Assembly (NCBI GenBank): GCA_029990175.1
Contig: JARKIP010000035.1
Span: 43,104,001 to 43,168,000, forward strand
Length of the DNA: 64,000 bases
Source of the DNA: Petunia secreta
Taxonomy: Eukaryota > Streptophyta > Magnoliopsida > Solanales > Solanaceae
Reading direction: 5' to 3'
A model generated the notes under the pieces. That model searched no databases and was not told the origin of the DNA. It saw nothing but the letters and a program-made list of their open reading frames with translations. Of the stretch, positions 19,135-28,251 are shown piece after piece; the stretch's first letter is position 1, and each line of letters opens with the position of its first letter. Position numbers and translations under genes: made by a program.

Positions 19135-22017
19135 TTAATAACCAAATAGCCCCTAAGACCTAAGGCTAACTAACTGCAACCTCCAAAACCCTCATATACT
19201 CCCTTACATAAATCTGCAAGCCTAGACCATCATCTTCCCTAAAACCACACTTTCCCTGAACTTACAAAGCAGGCAAGGAACCAAAATGGCCCTTCTCACT
19301 TCTATAATGATCAGCACCTACAAAATAACCACCTGCACCCTCAATGACCAAGCTACCAGCCTGCCAGAACCACATTCCTTACCCCTGCAAACCCCTGAAC
19401 ACCCTGAACCTCTTGCCATCATTGAACAACACCTATTACTGCCAGGAAACAGCCTCAAAAATCATCCCCCGCTTCTGCACCTAGCTCCAGACTCCTAAAA
19501 GCTCTAACAACATCTCCTCCACCTTAAAACCAGCTCCAAAACATCCTAAATACCTGAACAAAACCTAAAAGAGATCTACTCCATCACTAATCTACTACTA
19601 GCCAATCCATTGACCCACAGACTCTCTAACTAAACTCTACTTTGAACTAACTGCAGCATCCAACGCCTGCACATCCACTACATCTCATGACTCCTCTAAC
19701 ACACACCTCCTGCCTGCACACAACATCAAACCTCCACAGAACCTGCCCTATTGCCACACTCATTTCACCATCATCTAAACATCTACCTATCAACATCTTG
19801 AAGCATCACTTTCCACCTTAATGACCTTAATTACCCTGTCATAAAACTGCAAACGCCTGCAGACCATAACAACCAACCTACATGCTGCAAAATACCAACA
19901 GAATCCAGGAAAACTCCTACTCCTACTCTTCCCTTATTCAAATCCAAAAGACAAACATAAGTAGGCTACAACTACTTAAGGAAACACAATCATTTTTTTT
20001 ACCGTCATAACATTTGTTTTTCATTAACTGATTTAAGCCATCTTTCTAAAACTAATAAGAGACTCAAGCTATAGGCCTTAGCTCTAATAAACTAAACAAC
20101 TCAAACTACTTCAGATTTACGCTTCAACAATAACAACCAATCATTTTTAGTCACAAAGATTTAAACTTTATCCTAAAAAAACAACTTTAATTTAAAACAA
20201 TTTAAAAAAATATTTTTGACAGACATGTAGGTACTGATTTTGTTACATATCTGCAAGTTAACCAAAATATGAACAAATAAAAAGAAAACAAAGATTCTAA
20301 ATAAATAAGAAAAGGCTTAGCACCTGTTTTTGAGCAGTGAAAGTTTAAAGCTTTAAAGTTTCAATCTTGATTGTCTAAGTAGGATTCATGTGAGTAAAAC
20401 ATATTTGGCTCAAGTTATTATTTTTTGTTATTTGCCTAAGTGCTGAGAGCATTAAGTATTCATGGGCTGAGTTAAGATATTATTATCTTTTTTTTGGTAT
20501 TGCATCTGTCAAGTTTCTTTGTGCACAAATAAAAGTATAAAGTTTCAATCTTAAAATTCTTTCATTTTTTATAATTATAATTATTCTAATTGGTATAATT
20601 CAAATGCTAATTTTTATTTAGCTGTTTTCTTTGGCATGGCACCCGTGGGATGAGTTTGGTTAAACTCGATATTGGGATGGCTCGTGGCTTGTTGCATTGT
20701 GGTCCAATTTGCAAATCAAGCTCAAGCTTGCAAGAAGTGAATACCATAAAAAATAAGTATTTTGTTGGGTCATTTGTATTATAGACCCATGTGCACGTAA
20801 ATATAATAAATTATTCAAAGCTCTAGCTAGTTTTTCAATTTTCTGGGTTCTTCTATCTCTTTCTTTCTCTTTTCTCTTTGATTATGCAAGTCCATAGAAA
20901 TTCTCCGTAGATAATTAATTGTTGTAAAATAATTTATTTATTATCTTGTCAAAATATATTTCTTGCGAAGGGTCTCTTTTCTATGAATGTTGAGCCTTTT
21001 AGTTTAATAGTGCATGCAATTAAAATCCAAAAATTATTAGAGAAATAACTTTATTTTAAACTCTTTAAAGTGCAACTTCAATCGAAGTTTTTTTTTTCAA
21101 ATTAATTGGTTTTTCTTTTTTTGGAAAGTTGCATTTAAATTCATATTTCTTTAAAGCGTAATTTATTCTAATGTTAGATTTTAGAATTTATTAAAAGCAT
21201 TTAGGAGTCTCTTCAATGATTGTTATACCCTCGAGGTGTATGCATATACACTCACAACTCACAAAAAAAAAAAAAAACCCTTAAGAAAGACTCGGCATTA
21301 CTCGTAGGGGTGAGCGGATGGTTCTACTAACTGCATGATCACGAGCTACTAAAAAACTTTCCCGCTCTAAAGTTTCTATTAGGAGCATCTATGCATAATC
21401 CTTAGATTGGACCCGGTCCTTGGTACCGTCTCAATAATTAGGAGACCGCCTTTTTGTTACGGGTTTCAAATCTGACATCTTTGAATATTATGTATCTATG
21501 TGATGATGGAACATTAGTCCAAGCCAAATTTTGCAATCAATTGAATTTTAAATACTTTTATTATCAACTTTAGAAGAGTTCGAATTGTTGTCAAGTTGAA
21601 AGAATTTTAAAGATACTTGCAACAAGATAACAAGCTAGGGACAAAAGATGTTAAAGGGACGATAGGACGTTCGATCCATTTGATCAATGTCTGATTCAAG
21701 TCTTTTTTGGAGTCAACAATATTTTGGACCAGATTTCAGAAATGTGCAAGCAAGGATAGAGCATAGGCCAACACTTCAGCTTCATTGCTTTCTTCAACCG
21801 GATGCAACATAGTTATTTAGCAGTTATTCTAGCTTTCAAATGTTGTAATTATGTCCTTACTTTTATCGCATTTTCCATTTCAATGTAATGTCGATGTACT
21901 GAAATCAAGATGTTATCAATGAAAGAATATTATTATTACTATCATTGTTACTTAAACTAAATTCTATTATTGAAAAACTGACTTGGACTATTTTCATTAT
22001 CACTTATTTGACGTCCT
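19135..22017. other. Gene-free stretch
   Basis: 19140-19960 is strikingly poor in G on the plus strand (rich in C and A), with no coding domain. It may belong to the LTR at its left. 20000-22017 is AT-rich. A poly-A run lies near 21262-21276. Sequence near 21280-21480 and the TATA-like run near 20810 could belong to an LTR of the Tat remnant downstream, but I found no PBS or LTR end to support that. Confidence 0.5.
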
Positions 22018-22075
22018 AGGCCTACCTCTGGCACTTAGAGGCACCCTGTAGGGCAGGACACACTTGCATTTTATT
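22018..22075 (+). promoter_or_regulatory. Conserved hairpin block upstream of Tat gag
   Basis: Reads AGGCCTACCTCTGGCACTTA, then GAGGCACCC, then GGCAGGACAC and ATTTTATTTA. CCTCT (22025-22029) pairs with AGAGG (22037-22041). Same order and spacing as the block at 8409-8470 of the Ogre on the other strand. Here it is ~700 bp before the gag remnant. Confidence 0.55.
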
Positions 22076-22718
22076 TATGCTCAACTACTTGTGTTTGCCG
22101 CATGTTAAATTATTTGTGTACCATGCAATTACTTGCTAAATGCCTGGGCATTTGCTATGTGCTAATCTGGTTGTTATGTAACTCAATTTGCTTGATGTTG
22201 TAATTGACTAACACCGTATTTATTTTAACCTCTTTTTCCAGTAGTTAGCCTTTTTATTTGTTTAATTTCTTCATTTATCTATTATCTGAATGCATACATG
22301 TTATTATTTTAAAATATCTTTTGAATCTTTATTTTAGCATGTCTTAATACTAGTTTTTTATTTTTTGCAATAATACTATTTTAGCGCCGGTCTCAAATTT
22401 TAATGTATTAGAGTTTCAACATTTTATAAATTAGCATGTGGTTTATTCTTTTAAAAATAATAATTATTAGATAAACATTTTATCGTTTGATTTTCTCGAA
22501 CAAAATGTGTATTTCGCTATTTTTATTAAACATTCTTACGTGTTTTTAGTATGAGCTCAATTTCTCCATCTTGGAATAAGTTGACACGTCAATTTTGCCT
22601 TTAATAAAATTATCTTTAATTCGGTATCCGTTGCTAATTGCCTAAAGGGCTGATTTATTTTGATCAAGATCAAGACCTTTAGCTCGTCAAATTATTGTGA
22701 TTGACTTGTTCGGGAATG

Positions 22719-23893
22719 ATGAATCCTACCAAGACAAGGTTTAACATGCTCAAAGAAGCCGTAGCAAGTCTGAAATGAAAATTTGATAGCCTTACTGAAT
22801 TGGTTGCCGCGCTTTACGCAACCCAATATCTAATGTGCCAAGGTCGAGGCCAATTGTTTGTATTGCTCCTATCTATATTGTTGCAACTCCCACAATAAAA
22901 ATAGTTTCAGTATCTAAGTGTGATGCTCAACAATTTTCCAATCTGCATGCATTCTTGTTGGAAAGGAAATTTGGAGGCTTAGTAAAAACATGCAATGAGA
23001 AAAACATTGAGAAAGGACTTCCCATTGTTGAATTGAGAAATTGCACGACAACAAATAAGAATAGTCTGCCACCTCAAGAAAGTTTGGCTGTAGCCCAAAG
23101 TGAAAATGAGAATGATCTTGACATAGCTGATTTGCCAATGTATGACGGGATAGGAAATCCCCATGATCACTTAAAAGCGTTCCTTGATTGCATAACAAGA
23201 TTTGGACCAGACAATGATTTCAAGTTGAAGTTGTTTGTTAGACGCTTACGGTGCCGTCTTTGATGTGGTTTGTAAAAAAAGATACTAGAAAGTGGTTCGA
23301 ATGGGATGATCTAGAACGTGATTTCTCAAGCAGTATGAACTCCCAAACACGACCTTTACAAGATGCAGTCCGCTGAAAAGGAAATCCATAGACTTTTAAG
23401 GAAAGTTAGTTAAGGTAACTTTAAGATATGTCAAGAGAAAGTGTCGTTTGGTCGAAGTACAATCCAAAGACAAAAGAAAATCTGTCATACCAAACTCATT
23501 GCTAGCTATAGAAGGGAAACCTAATGCCATTGAGGAAACAACTGTTACCCCAAGTTTTCAGTCAAAGCGTGCGAAGGGACCTCTTCTTGAATTCATACCA
23601 TTACCAAAGTCTTATGCAAGTCTATTTGAAAGTCTTAGGGTGTTCAATCTGGTGCATCCTAAAAAATCGAAACATTACGTTTGCCACGTAATTTTGCAAA
23701 TTATGAAAAATTTTGTGCTTACCATTCGGGGCTGCATGGGCATAATATTGAAGAATGCTATGCATTTAAGGAGCTGGTCGAAAACTTGATTAAGTCTGGA
23801 AAAATCAAATTCATACCTTCAAACAGCCAAGGCCAAGCTATCGTAATAATCATTTCAAATGCAAGGGGCAGTTTCTTGAAGGAAGGCATTTAA
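22719..23893 (+). pseudogene. Tat-lineage gag, decayed
   Basis: Starts near an ATG at 22719 and is full of stops and frameshifts. The capsid part is clear at 23130-23262 (LPMYDGIGNPHDHLKAFLDC, then FGPDNDFKLKLFVRRL) and continues in another frame with WFVKKDTRKWFEWDDLERDF. The C-terminal part at 23681-23893 has a zinc-knuckle-like CAYHSGLHGHNIEECYAFK followed by LVENLIKSGKIKF, matching YHSRGPGHDTEKC of the Ogre gag. Packaging protein of the element; no longer codable. Confidence 0.8.
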
Positions 23894-24047
23894 GCATATG
23901 GCAAGATCCAGAGGAGCAAGAGAATTGCAGAAATAGAAAGTGCTTTTATTGCATTATTAGAAAGTAAGTATTTTAATTTTCTTTTTCCTTATTTTTTTTA
24001 AAGAAAAAATATCAAACTTATATATGTTTAAAACTATTTCCATGTAT

Positions 24048-24450
24048 GCGAACTACGTGTAACCTAATTTTCAATGCGGGATAAGTACGCGACTCACATC
24101 GAGTATCGGTTGCACTAACATTTAAAATTCCTCTTTTACATAAGCAGACTACGCACGATCTGATTCCCAAGGCGGGATATGTAGGCGCCTCAATCGGGTT
24201 TTATTCAAATTATCATTTTCCCCATGAAGGACAGCTTGGAAATTTTTTCCAAATCAAGTTGAAAATATCGAAGTTGAAGTGGGGCAGATTTTTCAAAGCA
24301 AGTTTGAAATAGTAAATATGGTGATTGAGCCATTTTGCAAAGCAAGTTGAAAATATGAAAGTCGATAACTGGGAAAGATTTTACAAAACAAGTTGAAGAG
24401 ATGGAATTGATTTTATCATTATTAAAATACAAGGATTGGTGCAGATATAT
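24048..24450 (+). other. Tat 3' UTR-like module
   Basis: Contains two diverged copies of the block ACTACG...CTGATTCCCAAGG...GGATATGTAGGCGC (24050-24110 weak, 24148-24200 good), then GTGGGGCAGATTTTT (24279-24293) inside about four diverged repeats of roughly 50 bp built on CAAAGCAAGTTGAAAATATG. The Ogre has the same blocks in the same order after its integrase (1098-1031, then 985-856). So this is a 3' UTR located between gag and protease remnants. Confidence 0.6.
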
Positions 24451-24839
24451 GTATTGGTAAAAGCGAGGATCGATGGTGGACCAAAGCATTGATATTCAAA
24501 TATAAATCAACCATTTTGTTTCAATTCCTTCTTGAGTTATTTAAAATCTCTTTGTATTTTCTCTCTCCTAAATCCATTTTTAACAATTCGTGCCCAATAT
24601 TTCCTAGCACGCATACCAATTAGCTTTTTTTTCAATTTGCGTGTTTTAAAAAAATTAAATTTTTTCTCAACCGTTTAGCATCGCATTCTGAAATGTTTTC
24701 ACTCCTACATTGAGTCGATATTTTCGTTCTATTCATTTGGTCTAACGACCTATATTATACTTCATCTTTACGCATGCATTTCCATTTAATATATTAACTT
24801 GCTTATATTCTATTTCTAGCATTTATTTTGTTAAAGGTT
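24451..24839. other. AT-rich spacer
   Basis: Nothing recognised between the 3' UTR-like module and the next gag start. Confidence 0.4.
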
Positions 24840-24859
24840 GGCTAGCATTTAACACTGAA

Positions 24860-25430
24860 ATGACTGAGAATCTGCATGAAGTATGAAACTACATGGCAAA
24901 GCAACTCAAGGCAACCGGTTCTGATATAGGTCTCTTGCAAGCATAGAATGATATCGCTGAGGAAAATATGGTGCAAACGAAAAGAGTAGTCAACTTTAAG
25001 CACTAGCAAACCATTTCAAAACACGAGCTTTACCTCCAACATACCCTATTTAAGCATGCCTAATAACCCAATACCTATGCATACCATTTATTCGCAAACC
25101 CCAATATTTTACCAATCAAAAGGCTTGGCCAGCTGCAACCTTATGCCAACCGTCCTGTGTCACTATGCCTCTCGTGGAGAATCAGTCAAATCAATGAAAA
25201 GTGCATCCTTAGGAAATGCCTAAGAACGAAGTTGAGACAACTTATTCGCACAACATACATGAATAGTTCGGCAATCTAAGAAATATCATTGGAGGGGAAT
25301 TGCACTCTAGGAATATTCAGAGCTTATGGTATGAAGGCTTATGCATTCACCCAGATTTTGAATGCCATCGCGTTCGACAATAAAGACTCACAACAAGTTT
25401 TATACCTCCACTAAGATGCCCTGATAATTA
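24860..25430 (+). pseudogene. Gag fragments of remnant B
   Basis: Only short fragments survive between stops (for example KQLKATGSDIGLLQA near 24900). No gag core domain is visible, so most of gag is probably deleted too. Assigned from position and the continuous strand. Confidence 0.4.
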
Positions 25431-25690
25431 CACTGTAGGTGCATGATTCTCAGGTCAAACGCGTACTGGTAGATCTTGGTAGCGCGGTGAACATCATCCA
25501 CTGGGAAGTCGTTTCCCAGATTGTGGTCTACTCTTTCCCTTTGCGAGCCATTTTGTACAAACCCGAGCTCTTGGGCAGGTTAATGAAATGGGCCATCGAG
25601 CTGGGAGAATATGATATTATGTATCAGCCACGCACGACTATTAAGTCACAAGTACTCGGGATTTCATTTCCGCCTTTAGTGCCGACATAA
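25431..25690 (+). pseudogene. Protease-RNase H fusion left by RT deletion
   Basis: An 83-codon frame begins HDSQVKRVLVDLGSAVNI, the Tat protease active site with DLGS in place of the usual DGGS/DCGS. After EVVSQIV it continues at once with FPLRAILYKPELLGRLMKWA and EYDIMYQPRTTIKSQVL, part of the RT-RNase H connection/RNase H region. The junction is near 25520-25530. A single internal deletion that by chance kept the frame explains this; it is not evidence of a working protein. Confidence 0.75.
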
Positions 25691-25959
25691 TGTCAAAGGT
25701 CCAGATAGAACGTAAAGTAATAGAGGGTGTTACGCCCGGAAGATCAATCAAATACCAAGGGAAGAAAACACGGAGGCTGATGCCTTAACCAGCCTAGAGG
25801 CTACTACAGACATGAGTGCAGACAACCCGGGATCTGTTATTTAGTTAACCTCGCGTACGTCAAGCACCACGAGGTCAATGTCACAGGATAGGTATGGGAT
25901 TGGCAGCACCTGATCGTTGAATATCTCGACAAGGTAATACTCCCCGACGATAAAAAACA

Positions 25960-27128
25960 AAGTATAAAGCTGAGAGTTCAATCAACTCGTTATTCCCTGA
26001 TCAACGGGGAGCAGCATCGCCGGATGTTTAGAGATTCTTTTGCTAAATGTTTGGGACCTTCTAAAGTTTATTATGGTCTAAGAGAAATTCACGAGGGTAA
26101 ATGTTGAAACCCCTCTGACGGACGATCTCTAGCTCCCAAATTAATCAGTGCAGGCTACTTCTGGCCCCGGATGGAAGATGACGTGTGCAAGTTGGTCCAT
26201 GCATTTGACAGTTGCCAGCAATTTTCCCATATACTTCATCAGCCAGCGGAGCTATTACATTCAGTAATAGCCCATTGGCCTTTTATGAAATGGGGAATGG
26301 ATATTGTAGGACCCATAGCACCCGATGGTGTCAAATTCTTGCTTATGATGAATGATTATTTTATTAAATGGGTTGAAGCAGTGGCCTATGCTCGATTCCG
26401 GGAGCAGGAGGAGATATAATTTATATGGAAGAACATCATGTGCCGCTTCGGCATCCCTGCAGAAATCACTTGCGACAATGCACCTCAATTCGTGGATGAC
26501 AAGATCACTGGTTTCCTGGTAGTATAGGAGATAATAAGAGTAACCTCAACACCCTACCACCCATCGCCAATGGTCAAGCTAAATGTTCAAACAAAACAAT
26601 CATTAAAGCCCGAAGAAGCGACTCAAGGAAGCCAAGGGAAAGTGGTTGGAAGAACTACCAGGAGTTTTATGTACTTGCTGCACTACATCCAAGGCCAACA
26701 CAGGGGAAACTCTATTCTCATTAACATACAGGACGGAAGCAATGATTTCCTTAGAGATCGTAGAGTCCAGCCTGCGACGGTCGTTTGCTGAGGAAGAATC
26801 GAACAACGAGGCTTTGAAAGCTTCACTCGACGCCTTGGACGAACGATGAGATATAGTGACAATGCACCTCGCAGCGCAAAAGCAATGGGTGGAGCAGTAC
26901 TACAATGCGCGGGCTAACCTACGTTCCTTCAACATATGAGAACTTGTCCTTTGCTTAGCCACTCAAAGCACCAAGGAGGCCAGTGTAGACAAGTTAGCTC
27001 TAAATTAGGAAGGACCTTACAGAGTTTGAGGCATAGCTGGAAAAGGTGAGTATGTTCTTGAAGACATGAAAGAAACAACCATTCCAAATAATTGGAATAT
27101 ATCATGGCTTAAAAAGTACTACTCTTGA
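25960..27128 (+). pseudogene. Integrase of remnant B, decayed
   Basis: Pieces in order: TRYSLINGE and REIHEGKC (His/Cys zinc-binding region, second Cys pair partly kept as FDSCQQ), AELLHSVIAHWPFMKWGMDI with the first catalytic Asp near 26300, FGIPAEITCDNAPQFV with the second near 26477, and NGQAK near 26569-26583. In the last, the catalytic Glu codon has become AAA (Lys) at 26581. Then KWVEELPGVL-type and TGETLFSLTYRTEAMI stretches, and the C-terminal NWNISWLKKYYS end. Several stops and frameshifts. Confidence 0.85.
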
Positions 27129-27362
27129 AAGGTCAACTGAGCCCACAAACTCGATACATGTATTTTCACCTTTCTTGTTTCTTTAATTATTTCCATTATA
27201 ACATAACGGGCAATTAGCCTCGTTCTTTATGTTTCATATGGCTCAACGCCCTATTTATCAATAAAACTACTATTTCACTTAGTCATTTTTACAATAAAGA
27301 TACATCTATGATCCAACAATTCATAGCCCTGGCCAGACCTAAGTTGAAGTAATACACCCACT
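27129..27362 (+). other. 3' flank of remnant B up to the array edge
   Basis: AT-rich with three AATAAA-like signals (near 27260, 27293 and 27370). No LTR boundary is obvious. The array sequence begins abruptly after ...ATACACCCACT at about 27362. Confidence 0.5.
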
Positions 27363-27463
27363 TTTCACAATAAAAAATAGGGTAAACTACTGGCATAGAG
27401 CTAGATCACGTCTACCTCAGCCACCAGGCATTATTTGTAAGTAGAACTCGTCAATTCAATAAA

Positions 27464-27691
27464 TTGCATTATGCAGCCCAAATCCGTGTTGATCAGATAT
27501 TAAATCCATCGAGGCCATTGACACGAAGCCAAGCCAAGCTCATGCACGATGTGCAAATTCAGCTGGCGTGGTCGGGAGGAAGCGCTTGTTCCGATGCTGA
27601 GTGGCCGAGCACAAGATATAAAGGCTATATCTGCAGGCTCGAGCCTGAAGAAGGAAGTGACCGAACATTAAACCCTTACGCCAAACACTGA
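27464..27691 (+). pseudogene. TRSQAK-motif frame relic in array monomers (first copy)
   Basis: 75 codons: RVDQILNPSRPLTRSQAKLM, then W-S-G-G and EWPSTRYKGYICRLEPEEGS. It is related to the frame at 18808-19134. Open in monomers whose LAW is followed by TCG (e.g. those from 27363, 31043, 34684, 42003, 57581); closed by TAG at that codon in others (e.g. from 29199, 42921, 43840, 52981). Antisense to it a ~125-codon frame is often open, but it has no known domain. I read this as the decayed C-terminal end of a gypsy Pol carried in the LTR, not a working gene. Confidence 0.55.
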
Positions 27692-27871
27692 TTGACTGAA
27701 GGGCTACAATTGTACCCGAAGACAAGTGACCGTCCGATGTCAAATATGCCCGAGCTGAGCAACTAAGCACCGAAGTCAAAAGAGTCGAGCACATAAATTA
27801 CTTCAGCCATGCGTGGCTTTGTTTAATTAGTCTATTATGACCGTATTTACTTAAGTACCCTTGGGGCTATC

Positions 27872-27880
27872 AATATAAAC
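27872..27880 (+). promoter_or_regulatory. TATA-like box of monomers (first copy)
   Basis: AATATAAAC in the context GGGGCTATC...CCCTTTAGC, present in essentially every monomer ~365 nt before the PBS. The place matches the LTR TATA box at 18524-18518. Flanking GGGCT/AGCCC can pair in many copies. Confidence 0.45.
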
Positions 27881-28208
27881 CCTTTAGCTTAGTTCATTTG
27901 AGGGGATTTGTTGATGAATATTGAACATAGCTGATGCTATTTGACTCTCCGATGAGAGCCGAAACCCATCGTAGGAATTTATTAGAACTTGTGTCATTCG
28001 GTGTAGTCATTTGAACAAATTCCTCTTTGGTCATTCAATTTGCAAGAATCATGAGTTTTTCTTGAGGATTGTTGCTTAACATTAGGGGCATCTTATTCCT
28101 TTTCGTAGTTTGATCTGAGACCAGTTCCTCAGAATCATTCCAACGAAGTAAAGATTCGTCATGCTTCTATCTTTTATTTTTATTTGATTTCCGTTGTCTT
28201 CGGTTGTT

Positions 28209-28230
28209 AAGCTTAACTCCGATTAAGCTT
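28209..28230 (+). other. Perfect 8-bp inverted repeat next to the PBS (first copy)
   Basis: AAGCTTAA-CTCCGA-TTAAGCTT, repeated in almost every monomer; its left arm lies in the 12-bp palindrome GTTAAGCTTAAC. It ends ~10 nt before the PBS, so it would sit at the very end of U5 in an LTR. Confidence 0.8.
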
Positions 28231-28239
28231 GCACCATCT

Positions 28240-28251
28240 TGGTATCAGAGC
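28240..28251 (+). promoter_or_regulatory. Primer-binding site (initiator tRNA-Met) in monomers (first copy)
   Basis: TGGTATCAGAGC, the exact complement of the 3' end of plant initiator tRNA-Met, followed by AAGG(T)TTGGGC. Found once per monomer (e.g. also 29159-29170 and 30076-30087), occasionally mutated (GGTGTCAGAGC near 61198, TGATATCAGAGC near 53857). It identifies the monomer as retrotransposon-derived. Confidence 0.9.

Larger units (their letters stand above)
22018..24450 (+). mobile_element. Tat-lineage remnant A: gag joined to a 3' UTR module
   Basis: The conserved leader hairpin, a gag pseudogene, and then, with no protease or polymerase between, a module like the Ogre 3' UTR (24048-24450). 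The simplest reading is a deletion derivative that lost pol. A recombination between two elements is also possible. No LTR, PBS or target duplication was identified. Confidence 0.55.
24840..27128 (+). mobile_element. Tat-lineage remnant B: gag start, protease, RNase H, integrase, RT deleted
   Basis: Gag N-terminal traces (MTENLHE-type start near 24860), a protease motif (25466-25500) fused directly to RNase H sequence (25530-25650), then integrase to its normal C-terminal end KKYYS-stop at 27126-27128. More than a kilobase of RT is missing. Dense stop codons show it is old. The satellite array begins 235 bp downstream. Confidence 0.8.

Noticed and set aside
21255..21280. Poly-A run as the tail of a SINE or processed pseudogene
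   Set aside because: No Pol III boxes, coding remnant or target duplication seen around it.
27901..28251. Reading the monomer as a small TRIM-type element: purine run TTTGAGGGGAG then TGTTGATG as LTR start, ~330-bp LTR, ~590-bp internal part
   Set aside because: Possible, but the homologous LTR at 18216-19134 includes the TRSQAK frame and TATA box upstream of this point, which fits a longer LTR better. Kept as the main alternative.
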